40,978 nucleotides of DNA from Fibrobacter sp. (lineage in GTDB: Bacteria > Fibrobacterota > Fibrobacteria > Fibrobacterales > Fibrobacteraceae). The translations under genes were made by a program, and so were the position numbers. Shown one piece after another: positions 17,528 to 26,077 of this stretch (positions are counted from its first letter, which is position 1; each line of letters opens with the position of its first letter). Location: NCBI GenBank assembly GCA_016285835.1, contig JAEERM010000017.1, forward strand, positions 1 through 40,978, in the 5' to 3' direction. The notes below the pieces were generated by a model. It did not search any database. It was not told where the DNA came from and worked only from the letters and a program-made list of their open reading frames with translations.

Positions 17528-18351
17528 ACCGCCTCTCTCTTATTTCGGGTCAATGGGAACAGTTGCAAATTCAATCGATAGACTTGGTCCATGCCATCTT
17601 CCTCTGTCGCGATGGCAATAATCTTTTGGCGGAATGATTCCAACTCCGAAATAACACGTTGGTACGCCCTGGACGTAAGGCCCAAGGTGAGCCCGGAAAT
17701 ATTGCGTTCCGAGGAAGGAATATCGTCCACGGCATTCTTTGCAAATTCAGCCATCTGCCGGTGCATAGCCCTCACTGCAATCGGCATCGCCTCGCCAGAG
17801 ACCCTCACGCGCTTTTCACACTGCGCATAGGAATTTTCCGACGTCTTCTTGAGTAGCCCTTCCTTCACGAGGAAGGCAAGCGAATCCTTCACCTCCGCAG
17901 CCGAAATTTTCGGATAGCAAAGGCGGGCCAAATCGCCGGGTGTCGCCCCCGGCATGTGGGCAGCCAATTCGCGAAGCACAGGAATCCTCCATGATTCGTA
18001 AAAAAGCAGGGGGACATTGTCCAGTTCGCGCACTTTGTTGGCGCTAGCGACCTTCACCATTTCTTCGTAAGCACGCATTTTGTCGGCGTCCTTCTTCGCC
18101 TGGCAAAACGCAACAAGGGAACGGAAATACACAAGGTCGTAACCGGCAAGTCCCATAGCCGCCGCCACACGTTCCACCCCTATCCGGCTCAGGTTGCTTT
18201 TTCCTTCGCAAACCAGCTTGATATAGATGGGCGACGAAAATCCAGCCAAACGAGAAAATTCACGCCAGGAAAACGCCGAGCAGCGTTTACGCTGGTCGTA
18301 AAAATCCTGCATATAGGTGCGGAAATTCTCGTATTCGATTATGGACTTCAT
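17524..18351 (-). CDS. TIGR02147-family (DUF4423-like) putative regulator
   Basis: Cytoplasmic protein of 275 residues of the TIGR02147 family, expanded in Fibrobacter and known in Bdellovibrio-like bacteria. It begins with the typical YENFRTYMQDFYDQRKR segment and a helix-turn-helix-like region (FSWREFSRLAGFSSPIYIKLV, about residues 23-43), followed by a winged-helix-like segment (AAEVKDSLAFLVKEGLLKKT) and a helical C-terminal region. A DNA-binding role is inferred, not shown. It overlaps the FISUMP lipoprotein gene by 4 bp, implying that the pair works together. It has a good promoter (TTGACT, 16 bp, TATATT) with the -10 box only 10 bp before the ATG, and no ribosome site. Confidence 0.85.
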   Translation of the reverse strand: MKSIIEYENFRTYMQDFYDQRKRCSAFSWREFSRLAGFSSPIYIKLVCEGKSNLSRIGVERVAAAMGLAGYDLVYFRSLVAFCQAKKDADKMRAYEEMVKVASANKVRELDNVPLLFYESWRIPVLRELAAHMPGATPGDLARLCYPKISAAEVKDSLAFLVKEGLLKKTSENSYAQCEKRVRVSGEAMPIAVRAMHRQMAEFAKNAVDDIPSSERNISGLTLGLTSRAYQRVISELESFRQKIIAIATEEDGMDQVYRLNLQLFPLTRNKREAV

Positions 18352-18361
18352 AACATGGATG

Positions 18362-18389
18362 AATATATATTTTTTCTGAGCAAAGTCAA
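18362..18389 (-). promoter_or_regulatory. Sigma70-type promoter of the regulator-FISUMP unit
   Basis: On the minus strand TTGACT (18384-18389) and TATATT (18362-18367) are separated by 16 bp. The expected transcription start is about 4-5 nt before the ATG at 18351, giving an almost leaderless mRNA. The rest of the gap to 18540 is A/T-rich with no other feature recognised. Confidence 0.75.
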
Positions 18390-18576
18390 TAGATAATGAT
18401 ACGATTGCTTAATTTTTATTAAAAAATCACAATTTTTACAACAAAAAATTCAAAATATTAGAATTTCATGATACGCTTTAAGGCAAAGCGGCAAGGCCCA
18501 GAAGAGCAATCATAGGCATAAAGGAGCGATTTTTCTAAATTTGCGCTGCAAAGGACCCACAATTCAAGATAACCCC

Positions 18577-19203
18577 ATGAAGCACCTATTCGTCATCGCC
18601 ACCGCAAGCAGCGGAAAAATCAGGGATTTCGCCCACATTCTGGGCACAGACCATTACGAATTCAAGACTTTGAAGGACATCGGGTTCGACGAGGAAATCA
18701 TCGAGAACGGCACCACGTTCGCCGAAAACGCCATCATCAAGTCAAGCACTACAGCCCGCTGGCTTGCCAAGCGCGGCATCGAGGCGACCGTACTCGCCGA
18801 CGACTCCGGGCTCGAGGTTTTCGCACTGAACGGCGAACCGGGTATCTACAGCGCCCGCTACAGCGGCGGCCACGGCAACGACGACGAGAACAACAACCTT
18901 CTGCTGAAAAAGCTCGAAGGGATTGCCGACCGCAAGGCACGCTACTTTTGCGCCCTCGCCTACCAGACAATCACCAAGGATGCTAGCGGAAACCTCACCA
19001 TCAGCGAACCCATCGTATTCGAGGGAGAATGCCGCGGGCAAATCAACCACGGCCCCGTTGGCGACATGGGATTCGGCTACGATCCGCTGTTCGTGCCCGA
19101 CGGCGAGACACGCACGTTCGCGCAGATGGAACTCGAAGAGAAAAAGCTCATCAGCCACCGCGGCAACGCCATCCGCGCACTGAAAAAGGCTCTCCACAAG
19201 TAA
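18577..19203 (+). CDS. rdgB: RdgB/HAM1 XTP/dITP diphosphatase
   Basis: House-cleaning enzyme that hydrolyses non-canonical purine triphosphates (XTP, ITP, dITP) to monophosphates and keeps them out of DNA and RNA. Family motifs are present in order: IATASSGKIRDF (about residues 6-17), TFAENAIIKS (about 48-57), VLADDSGLEV (catalytic Asp, about 72-81), PGIYSARYSG (about 88-97), GDMGFGYDPLF (about 164-174) and SHRGNAIRAL near the end. The frame can be extended to a TTG at 18541, but the ATG at 18577 aligns with the usual N-terminus. Length is about 208 residues, normal. It is followed at 33 bp by dus. Confidence 0.95.
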   Translation: MKHLFVIATASSGKIRDFAHILGTDHYEFKTLKDIGFDEEIIENGTTFAENAIIKSSTTARWLAKRGIEATVLADDSGLEVFALNGEPGIYSARYSGGHGNDDENNNLLLKKLEGIADRKARYFCALAYQTITKDASGNLTISEPIVFEGECRGQINHGPVGDMGFGYDPLFVPDGETRTFAQMELEEKKLISHRGNAIRALKKALHK

Positions 19204-19236
19204 CACAGGCAAAAGCGCCTACAACGGAATCGCGCC

Positions 19237-20193
19237 ATGCAAGTCCTGTTCGCTCCGCTGCAAGGTTACACCACCGGCATCTACCGCAAGGCCCATGCCG
19301 AAATCTTTGGCGGGGTCGACGCCTATTACGCGCCCTTCCTGCGGATAGAAAATGGCAGGCCCCGTGAAAAAGACCTGCGCGACATTGATGACGGCCGCGA
19401 TTTGATTACCGAGGCAAAAACCATACCGCAAATCATCGCTAACAGCGTCAACGAATTCAAGACACTCGCCGACGCCATCATGCAAAAAGGGTTCACGGAA
19501 ATCGACTTCAACATGGGATGCCCCTTCCCTATGCAAGTCAGCCGCCACCGCGGAGCCGGCCTGCTGAGCGACACCCAGACCGTCAAAGGCATCATGGACG
19601 AAATCGCGCGACTCACTGCCAAGAATTCCATAAAGTTTTCCGTCAAGATGCGACTCGGCCAGAACTCCCCCGACGAGGCATTTGCACTATTGCCCATCTT
19701 GAACGATGCCCCGCTCGCCCACATCACGCTTCACCCGAGGCTCGGCAAGCAGCAATACAAGGGAGCCGTCGACTTCACCTCCTTCGTGCGGTTCTACGAC
19801 GAATGCCGTCACCCCCTTGTCTACAACGGCGACATCACGAGCGTTAGCCAGATGCGCAAAATGGAAGCGGGCTACCCCAAGCTAGCAGGCATCATGATTG
19901 GGCGCGGGATGCTCGCCCGCCCAAGCCTCGCCGCCGAATATAAGGCCGCATCCGACACAAGCGCAGCCAGCATCAGCGAAAAAGACTTGCTAAGCAAAAT
20001 CCTCGAGATGCACGGCAGGCTATACGAACATGCGCGCAGCACCTACCAAGGCGACAGCCAGATTCTCTCGCACATCAAGAGCTTCTGGGAATACCTAGAA
20101 CCAAGCATTCCCAAGAAAGCCTTCAAGAAAATCAAGAAAGCAGGAAACCTGGGCGAATACGACGCAGCCGTATTGTCACTCAACAAGGAGTAG
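19237..20193 (+). CDS. tRNA-dihydrouridine synthase family protein
   Basis: Flavoenzyme that reduces uridines in tRNA to dihydrouridine. The TIM-barrel start (LFAPLQGYTTGIYR), the catalytic Cys block DFNMGCPFPMQV (Cys about residue 93), VKMRLGQ, the HPRLGKQQYKG block, VYNGDI and the FMN-phosphate site IMIGRGMLARP are recognisable. The catalytic block reads NMGCPFPM rather than the common NxGCPxxK, which suggests a lineage-specific branch. The position modified cannot be told. Ribosome site GGAA. The next gene begins 4 bp after the stop, so the radical SAM gene is probably co-transcribed. Confidence 0.88.
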   Translation: MQVLFAPLQGYTTGIYRKAHAEIFGGVDAYYAPFLRIENGRPREKDLRDIDDGRDLITEAKTIPQIIANSVNEFKTLADAIMQKGFTEIDFNMGCPFPMQVSRHRGAGLLSDTQTVKGIMDEIARLTAKNSIKFSVKMRLGQNSPDEAFALLPILNDAPLAHITLHPRLGKQQYKGAVDFTSFVRFYDECRHPLVYNGDITSVSQMRKMEAGYPKLAGIMIGRGMLARPSLAAEYKAASDTSAASISEKDLLSKILEMHGRLYEHARSTYQGDSQILSHIKSFWEYLEPSIPKKAFKKIKKAGNLGEYDAAVLSLNKE

Positions 20194-20197
20194 GCCG

Positions 20198-21133
20198 ATG
20201 GAAAGCGTATACATCGAAATAACGGATTCCTGCAATCTGCGCTGCAGTTTTTGCCCGTGCGGAACACGCTCACAAAACGGCGACACTAGCGAAATCCAGC
20301 GCAACTTCATGCCAACTCCGCTTTTCGAAAAATGCATCGCCGGAGCGCAAGAAATCGGAGCAAAGAACGTCTTTTTCCATGTCCTCGGCGAACCGACACT
20401 GCATCCCGGCTTCGTACATTACCTCAAGAAACTGGAACAGACGCCGCTCAAGCTGACGCTCACCACCAACGGCACCACCATCGAGCGCACGGGACGCAGC
20501 ATCCTTGCCAGCCCAGCGGTACGGCAGGTCAACTTTTCGACCCACGCCTACGCTGAACTTCCCCGCGAGGCAGCGGAACGTTACTTGCAAAACGTGCTCG
20601 ACTTTTGCCAGCTTGCCGCCGTCGAGCGTCCGGACCTCTACATCAATCTGCGCCTGTGGAACGTGGGAGCCATCGAAGCCACGCCCTGGAACCGCTACAT
20701 GCTCGGCCGCATCCGCGAAACGTTCGGAGTCGAGGTCACGCCGGGGCACTTTTGCAGCCGCCACAAGAGCTTCAATATTTCCGGACGAATTTACCTGCAC
20801 GAAGACACGCGATTTGAATGGCCTGGATTAGACGAGAGACGAGAGGCGAGAGACGAGAGAAGGTTTGTTCTGGGGACTTGTCGGGCGCTGGATACGCACG
20901 TGGCCATCTTGCACGACGGACGGGTTGTCGCCTGCTGCCTGGATTATAGCGGGCAAATCACGCTCGGGAACATCCAAGAACAGAACCTCGCCGAAATTCT
21001 CGAAGCACCCCTCGCCCGCAAACTCCGCGAAGGGTTCGCACAAAAAGAGCTGCGCCACCCATTATGCAGGGCGTGCTCGTATTGCAAAAGGTTCGACAGC
21101 ACCAAGCCTAAAGCTGGTCGTCAATCAGCATAA
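20198..21133 (+). CDS. Radical SAM protein with SPASM-like C-terminus
   Basis: Iron-sulfur enzyme of 311 residues using S-adenosylmethionine radicals. The cluster motif CNLRCSFC is at residues 12-19, followed by VLGEPTLHP and TLTTNGTTIE. The C-terminal part has GRVVACCLDYSG and a final CRACSYC, as in SPASM-type auxiliary cluster domains. The substrate is unknown. It starts 4 bp after dus with the ribosome site AAGGAG. A heptamer array (20831-20858) is translated in frame as DERREAR followed by DERRFVL near residues 212-225, between the barrel and the SPASM-like part. The last 26 bp overlap the end of the convergent nrnA gene. Confidence 0.85.
   Translation: MESVYIEITDSCNLRCSFCPCGTRSQNGDTSEIQRNFMPTPLFEKCIAGAQEIGAKNVFFHVLGEPTLHPGFVHYLKKLEQTPLKLTLTTNGTTIERTGRSILASPAVRQVNFSTHAYAELPREAAERYLQNVLDFCQLAAVERPDLYINLRLWNVGAIEATPWNRYMLGRIRETFGVEVTPGHFCSRHKSFNISGRIYLHEDTRFEWPGLDERREARDERRFVLGTCRALDTHVAILHDGRVVACCLDYSGQITLGNIQEQNLAEILEAPLARKLREGFAQKELRHPLCRACSYCKRFDSTKPKAGRQSA
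20831..20858. repeat. Heptamer array, GACGAGA family, in coding sequence
   Basis: Four in-phase units (GACGAGA, GACGAGA, GGCGAGA, GACGAGA) sit in frame in the radical SAM gene. The complementary unit occurs in the LysE-type gene at 40457-40484. Confidence 0.85.
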
Positions 21134-22070
21134 GAATTTTCTGGATTGCAAATTCAGGATTCGACTCAAAATCGCCGCCAGCCGCGCGGACATGGCCCCC
21201 GCCGCCAAACGTCTTGGCGATAGCGTTGACATCCACAATGTAATTGCTGCGCAGGCTAACCTTGTACTTGCCATTGGCCGGATAGATGAACACGGCGACT
21301 TCCGTGCCGCCCACTTCACGAAGTGTGTCGATGACGTTGCTCAGGTCAACCGGCTGGACATCGAATTTTTCCATATCCTTCTCGGTCACGATGGAATACA
21401 CCACCTTGCCGTCAAGGCCCATCTTGCAGTTTTCCAAAACAAACCCGGTAATCAGAGTCTGTTTGTAAGTACGCGTATAGTAGGTTTCGTTCACAATCTT
21501 CGCGAAATCGACGCCCTTGTCAATCAAGTCGCCCACAACGTTCATGGTGCGCTTACCCGTACATGAATACTTGAAGGCACCCGTATCGTGGACAATGCCC
21601 AGATAAAGGCAGCTTGCGGTTTCGGTGCTGATTTTTTCCTTGTCCATCAAGAAATACAGAGTCTCGCACGTCGAACTGGATTGCGCTTCCAAGACGCACT
21701 TTGTACACAAATTCTGCGGATTGCTGACATGATGGTCTATGTTGCATGTAAATTTTGCGCTATTGATACATGGCACGCCATTTGCACCAACTCGTTCAAA
21801 AGAGGGGGCATCCAGAAGGAAGGCGATATCGCAACCGTCTGCAAAAACATTCTCGGAATACTCAGGCAAAACGAGATCGGCACCCTTGAGGATTCCGTAT
21901 GTCTCGGGGAACTTTTCCAAAAAGACCTTGACATCGACCTGCGGGAAGTTATCCTTGATATAATTATAGAGTGCAAGGGCAGAACCAACGCAATCCCCAT
22001 CAGGGCGAACATGCCCAAAAATGGCGGCAGTCTTGACATTCAGCAACATTTCATCGATCATCGTCAACAT
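21108..22070 (-). CDS. nrnA: NrnA-like DHH phosphoesterase
   Basis: Bifunctional oligoribonuclease/pAp-phosphatase type enzyme that degrades short RNA or 3'-phosphoadenosine 5'-phosphate. The DHH domain has GHVRPDGDCVGS (about residues 19-30), a metal-ligand Asp in FLLDAPS, the name-giving NIDHHVSN and GIVHDTGAFKYS. The DHHA1 domain ends in TFGGGGHVRAAGG. Length 320 is normal for NrnA. ATG 22070 lies immediately after AAAGG; the ATG at 22061 (MIDEM) has better ribosome-site spacing and may be the true start. The 3' end overlaps the convergent radical SAM gene by 26 bp. Confidence 0.9.
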   Translation of the reverse strand: MLTMIDEMLLNVKTAAIFGHVRPDGDCVGSALALYNYIKDNFPQVDVKVFLEKFPETYGILKGADLVLPEYSENVFADGCDIAFLLDAPSFERVGANGVPCINSAKFTCNIDHHVSNPQNLCTKCVLEAQSSSTCETLYFLMDKEKISTETASCLYLGIVHDTGAFKYSCTGKRTMNVVGDLIDKGVDFAKIVNETYYTRTYKQTLITGFVLENCKMGLDGKVVYSIVTEKDMEKFDVQPVDLSNVIDTLREVGGTEVAVFIYPANGKYKVSLRSNYIVDVNAIAKTFGGGGHVRAAGGDFESNPEFAIQKILMLIDDQL

Positions 22071-22151
22071 CCTTTTATAAAAAATCCATTATCAAAGATA
22101 AAAAAACGGGCCTGTAAAATACCGAAGAAGCAAAAATTACCTGAATTAACC

Positions 22152-22157
22152 TATCTT
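22152..22157 (+). promoter_or_regulatory. Candidate -10 box of a leaderless transcript
   Basis: TATCTT is followed by TCTGTA and then ATG at 22164. There is no ribosome site. The spacing of six matches the boxes at 3020, 16532 and 25935. Confidence 0.35.
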
Positions 22158-22163
22158 TCTGTA

Positions 22164-23048
22164 ATGCAAATCACAATTCACGATTTCACTGGCGTCTATT
22201 CCGAGCAGCCTTTCTTGCAGACATTGAGAGATTCGTCACATAATGTAGCCCCAGCATCCGAGAATGTCGGCTCCGTCACTGTCGAAGAAAAATCAACAAG
22301 AGTCAAATGGTTGGACAGCACACAGATTTCGGGAACAGATTGCTATTGCGACGACGACGCGGTTGCCGCCATTCGCGAACAAATTGCCAACGCAGGCATT
22401 GAAAACGCCGAAGGAATTCATTTTTTTGACAACGGCAACTACCACTACATGAGCAAAATCTGGACCGACATGGTGCAGGAGCCGTTCTCGCTCGTGGTAT
22501 TCGACCACCATCCCGACATGCAGCCGCCACGATTCGGCGACATTTTAAGCTGTGGTGGCTGGGTCAAGAAAGCCCTGGACGAAAATAAGTTCATAGACAA
22601 CGTTATCATTATCGGAGTTGCCGACCACCTCGTCGATGAAATCTGCGAAGAGATTGCTTCGCACCCTTCGGGCGCACGCATTGACAACCATCAAAACAAG
22701 GTCACGTTCATCCGCGAAAGCGAGATAGCAAACATACAGACGAACTCACTACTCACAGCTCATAGTTCACAGCCCCTCTACATTTCCATCGACAAAGACG
22801 CCCTCTCCCATGCCGATGCAGCCACCAACTGGGATCAAGGCTCGCTCCGCCTTGAGCACATGAAAGCTATTATTACCGAAATTGCCAAAGACCGCCGAAT
22901 TATCGGCGTAGATATTTGTGGGGAGCGCGCCCGCGACTTTGCAGGCGACGAGCACCACTCCGTCCAAGAAGCCGATGCGCTAAACGACCGCACAAATCGC
23001 GAACTGGTCGAATTTTTTAGAAGTCTTCTAAATCCATCCCGTGAATAG
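22164..23048 (+). CDS. Arginase/agmatinase-fold protein (ureohydrolase superfamily)
   Basis: Protein of 294 residues with the binuclear-metal motifs of the ureohydrolase superfamily: GNYHYM in place of GGxHS, VVFDHHPDMQ for the DxHxD block and SIDKDALSHADAATNWDQG for SxDxD. A later GVDICGE supplies the last acidic residue. The substrate (arginine, agmatine, formiminoglutamate or other) cannot be decided because the specificity loops differ from the well-known members. The frame is open back to 21588, but that part is antisense to nrnA; ATG 22164 is the sensible start and lies six bases after TATCTT. A heptamer array at 22744-22771 encodes SLLTAHSSQPL just before the SIDKDAL strand. The 3' end overlaps the GH5 gene by 32 bp. 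Confidence 0.75.
   Translation: MQITIHDFTGVYSEQPFLQTLRDSSHNVAPASENVGSVTVEEKSTRVKWLDSTQISGTDCYCDDDAVAAIREQIANAGIENAEGIHFFDNGNYHYMSKIWTDMVQEPFSLVVFDHHPDMQPPRFGDILSCGGWVKKALDENKFIDNVIIIGVADHLVDEICEEIASHPSGARIDNHQNKVTFIRESEIANIQTNSLLTAHSSQPLYISIDKDALSHADAATNWDQGSLRLEHMKAIITEIAKDRRIIGVDICGERARDFAGDEHHSVQEADALNDRTNRELVEFFRSLLNPSRE
22744..22771. repeat. Heptamer array, ACTCACA family, in coding sequence
   Basis: Four in-phase units (ACTCACT, ACTCACA, GCTCATA, GTTCACA) interrupt the arginase-fold gene in a loop before the SxDxD strand. The complement resembles the GAGCTGT/GAGCTAT units at 28051-28162. Confidence 0.65.
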
Positions 23049-25266
23049 TGATGTCATCCAAGTACCATTCTATGGTGGATTTCATGCCTTGAAGAATTCC
23101 ATCGCCATTCTTGAATTCAATCTTATAAACGCGGTCCTTGGCATTCTCCCATTCCCCACCGATGGATTCCAATCCGGAGTACCTTTCGGGAAGTAAAGCA
23201 TCCGCCCAAATTACATGGCGGGTCCATTCGTCACTCAAACTGAATTCTCCATAGAAGCCAGCTTTCCAATCGGGATCACTAGACTTTGCGGCAAGGGAGT
23301 CGCTATAGGCTGTAAAAAGCACCAGCCTTATTTTTCCCTGTCCCTTGGCCCAGAAGGAAATAGCTTCCATCTTGGAGAGATCGACATAATCGCCGCCTTT
23401 ACTTAAATTGAGGTTTAAAGCCCAATACGGAGAAACATCTTTTGGTAGGTCGACAACATGCTTCATGTAAAGACCATCCCCGGAGTGTCCATCCGTCGTC
23501 TTGAACGAAGCCATCGTCGCTGTTTCGGAACGAGTTCCGGCTTCGTTGGTCGTCACCACCGTATCGCAAGCTGTTCGGCCCTCGCAGCTATTGTAGAAGT
23601 CCCAGTTGAAATTCAAACCCAAGTCGCTGGACAACTTGCTTTTCGGGAAATCATCCCCAAAGTCTTCGATGACCGTAATTTTCGAAAACGCATCCAAGTC
23701 AGGGCGATCGGGAGCGACAAACTTTTCCTTCGGATTGAACAGCGCACGGAGCTTGTGCTCCACCCACTCATCCTTTTCAAAATAATACACATAGTAATCG
23801 CCACCAAAATTATGCATCGCCGTCGCAAAACCAAAATAGTCTGCAATTTGGGTAATGGAGGTCAACCACCTTTCCACACTGGCATCATCCTTGATATAAT
23901 AAATCGTACCATATTCACCTAGATATACAGGCATGTTGCCATGAGAGCTAGACCACAGAGCCACTTGTTCAAAGTCTTTATAAATTGCCATTTTTTGGTT
24001 ATTAGTCCCCTCCCAAGTTTCTTTTCCACAAGAATCAGCAGGCGGGGCACCCGATCCACAATTCGATGCAAATTTATATGGATCATAATAATGGAAACTC
24101 GCCATTAAAAGTCCATTCGGGTCATCCAACTGCAGTTCATTCAAATTGTCTTTACTGTAATAATTTCTGCCACCCACAATAATAACACGAGCCGGATCTA
24201 CCCCATGAATAATCTGGATAAGGCTATCCACTAAATTATTCCATTGCGTTGCCGTGATATACTCATCCGTAGTGGGTTCATTAGGCAACTCAATAATCAA
24301 TGAATCCGGAGATATATCCTTCATTTCATCTATTATCTGCCGATATATCTTTTTTTCGCAAGGTGAAGCCGTCTTATAAGTATAACTATTAGAAGTCTTA
24401 TTATTATCCGTCACCCTTTGGCTCATCAGAAGTTCATGTTCATCAACCACAGCAATCATGCCGTTTGCAATGGTATTATCTACAGCCCACCTAACTTGTT
24501 TCATATACTCAGGATTTATCAAACATCCAGTTTTTTTCCCTATAAAATGAGTATCCCATCGTATTTGGAAGCGTATATGATCAAAGCCCTTGTCTGCTAT
24601 CATCTTGAAATGCTTCTTTTCCAATCGGTCGTAATTGCTAGTATCTGTATACAAAGGCCAATCACTCATAAAAATATTGTCGTCGAATTCGCTAAAATCA
24701 TCTCTTCCTGAAAAGAACGCCGAAGCATTTATCCCTCGTTTCATTCGCTTCACAAGCTTTTTCGCGAGACCCGGCACCAACCCGTGGCGACCATTCTTTC
24801 CATCGGCACCATCCACGCCGTCCTTGCCGTTCAGAATCACGCCCAGCGTATCCGTGCCGCACACGATTTTAAAGCCCGTGCTGTCGCCACTTTCAAATGC
24901 GACACCCGTACATGACACGCCATCTTCACCATCGGAACCATCCTTGCCATTGGTGCCATTTTTCCCGTTAGTACCGTTCTTGCCATTCGTTCCGGCTTTG
25001 CCTTCGGAACTGCCATCCACCGCATTCAAGGTGTACCATTTCTCGGAGTAGCACACAAAAACCTTTTGTTTGTCCATGGTGATGACAAAGGAGCCGTTGA
25101 TATCCTCGCCGCAAGTGGGCAAGTCCTTCTCGGCCGAGACCATCGTAATAGGGACCTGCTTGACCTCAGTCACCTGAGTCACCTCGGTAACTTCATCACC
25201 GCAGGCGGAAAGCATAGCCAGCGGAATAGCAATAGATGCTGCAAGAGCAAAGCGTGAATGGTTCAT
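23017..25266 (-). CDS. GH5 cellulase-type lipoprotein with collagen-like segments and CBM11-like end
   Basis: Surface lipoprotein of 749 residues (lipobox LSAC, Cys22) acting on beta-glucan or another beta-1,4 polysaccharide. A small Cys-containing N-terminal module (residues 40-85) is followed by Gly-X-X collagen-like repeats (about 87-117), a second Cys pair (119-136) and more Gly-X-X (147-163). The GH5 barrel (about 175-520) has RGIN, acid/base Glu330 in ELPNEP and nucleophile Glu451 in YLGEYG. Residues about 535-749 have VIEDFGDD, an AISFWAKGQG strand and a final WYLDDITIHG, matching CBM11-like beta-sandwich domains. It starts 26 bp after the barnase-like gene. The repeat-rich stalk probably holds the enzyme away from the outer membrane. 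Confidence 0.9.
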   Translation of the reverse strand: MNHSRFALAASIAIPLAMLSACGDEVTEVTQVTEVKQVPITMVSAEKDLPTCGEDINGSFVITMDKQKVFVCYSEKWYTLNAVDGSSEGKAGTNGKNGTNGKNGTNGKDGSDGEDGVSCTGVAFESGDSTGFKIVCGTDTLGVILNGKDGVDGADGKNGRHGLVPGLAKKLVKRMKRGINASAFFSGRDDFSEFDDNIFMSDWPLYTDTSNYDRLEKKHFKMIADKGFDHIRFQIRWDTHFIGKKTGCLINPEYMKQVRWAVDNTIANGMIAVVDEHELLMSQRVTDNNKTSNSYTYKTASPCEKKIYRQIIDEMKDISPDSLIIELPNEPTTDEYITATQWNNLVDSLIQIIHGVDPARVIIVGGRNYYSKDNLNELQLDDPNGLLMASFHYYDPYKFASNCGSGAPPADSCGKETWEGTNNQKMAIYKDFEQVALWSSSHGNMPVYLGEYGTIYYIKDDASVERWLTSITQIADYFGFATAMHNFGGDYYVYYFEKDEWVEHKLRALFNPKEKFVAPDRPDLDAFSKITVIEDFGDDFPKSKLSSDLGLNFNWDFYNSCEGRTACDTVVTTNEAGTRSETATMASFKTTDGHSGDGLYMKHVVDLPKDVSPYWALNLNLSKGGDYVDLSKMEAISFWAKGQGKIRLVLFTAYSDSLAAKSSDPDWKAGFYGEFSLSDEWTRHVIWADALLPERYSGLESIGGEWENAKDRVYKIEFKNGDGILQGMKSTIEWYLDDITIHGMDLEDF

Positions 25267-25292
25267 AGGGACTCCTGTCTATTTTAAAAATT

Positions 25293-25928
25293 CTACCGGA
25301 TTTCCAATTTCTTGAAAGTTTCGTAGTGATCCGCAGTATAAAATATAATGCAATCCGACTGATACACAAGCCGATTGGTTCCGCGGTTCTTGCCCGAATA
25401 GTCCACATCGGCCTCGTGGTACGAGCCTTCGGGCAACGTCTCATGATAATACTCAGGATCCGAAGCATAATTGTCGAAATTGTCGCCGCCAATCATCACG
25501 CCGATTGTTGTCCACGGATTAAAATTCCACTTTGAAAATGTGTTGCCCGTTTCGGATTCGTAAAGTTTCTTTCCTGCATTTTTCCCAACATAGTTTGCAG
25601 GCAATTTATCAAACTTGCACAAGTATGCAGCCACAGAGTCCTTGGTCGTGTACAGGCCAGATTCCTCTACCGCTTCGTAAATGGACAACAACGAAATACT
25701 AGACGATAATTTTTTTTCGGAACTACTTGAAGACGACGAAACTTTGGAACTGCTTGACTTCGCCTTGCTTGAAGATGAAAGTTTTTTAGAACTTGACGAT
25801 TTTTCTTTGCTAGAAGAAGATTCTAATCCATACGAATCATCGTCGTTGGGAATCGTCGGAGTCGAGCAGGCCGCGAAGAAAACAGCGGTAAAAACAGCAA
25901 GGAACAACTTGAAAAACGTCCTGTTCAT
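25293..25928 (-). CDS. Barnase-like ribonuclease lipoprotein
   Basis: Lipoprotein of 211 residues (lipobox FAAC, Cys21), with a Ser/Lys-rich linker (about residues 36-80) and a C-terminal domain clearly related to barnase, the guanyl-preferring RNase of Bacillus. Shared blocks are DSVAAYLCKFDKLPANYVGK, MIGGDNFDN, LPEGSYHEADVDYSG, NRLVYQSD and FYTADHYETFKKL. The catalytic set is conserved: Glu172 (barnase Glu73), Arg186 (Arg87), His201 (His102), with Lys116 and Arg182 as likely Lys27 and Arg83 equivalents. Export as a surface lipoprotein suggests degradation of external RNA or a contact toxin; neither is shown. No barstar-like inhibitor is recognised in the window. It is co-directional with the GH5 gene 26 bp downstream. 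TATATT lies six bases before the ATG. Confidence 0.88.
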   Translation of the reverse strand: MNRTFFKLFLAVFTAVFFAACSTPTIPNDDDSYGLESSSSKEKSSSSKKLSSSSKAKSSSSKVSSSSSSSEKKLSSSISLLSIYEAVEESGLYTTKDSVAAYLCKFDKLPANYVGKNAGKKLYESETGNTFSKWNFNPWTTIGVMIGGDNFDNYASDPEYYHETLPEGSYHEADVDYSGKNRGTNRLVYQSDCIIFYTADHYETFKKLEIR

Positions 25929-25934
25929 ACGAGA

Positions 25935-25940
25935 AATATA
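25935..25940 (-). promoter_or_regulatory. Candidate -10 box of a leaderless transcript
   Basis: On the minus strand TATATT is followed by TCTCGT and then ATG at 25928, with no ribosome site. It would serve the barnase-like and GH5 genes. Confidence 0.45.
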
Positions 25941-26023
25941 TATTCTTCGCCGCGCTTTTGCTATTTTTCAATAAAACAAAGAACAAAAGATCACCGGAAA
26001 TCTCGCTTTGAGATCAAATACAA

Positions 26024-26077
26024 ACCTCATACCTCAAAGGGAGCCGAAGGCGACCGACCTCAAACCTCAAACCTCTA
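26024..26077. repeat. Heptamer array, ACCTCAA family, upstream of hisC
   Basis: ACCTCAT and ACCTCAA are followed by a 19-nt interruption (AGGGAGCCGAAGGCGACCG), then ACCTCAA, ACCTCAA and ACCTCTA. A near-identical element, inverted, is at 35362-35414. The array ends seven bases before the hisC start. Confidence 0.85.

Noticed and set aside
21588..22163. Upstream extension of the arginase-fold frame
   Set aside because: It is antisense to nrnA and shows no family similarity; the family match begins after ATG 22164.
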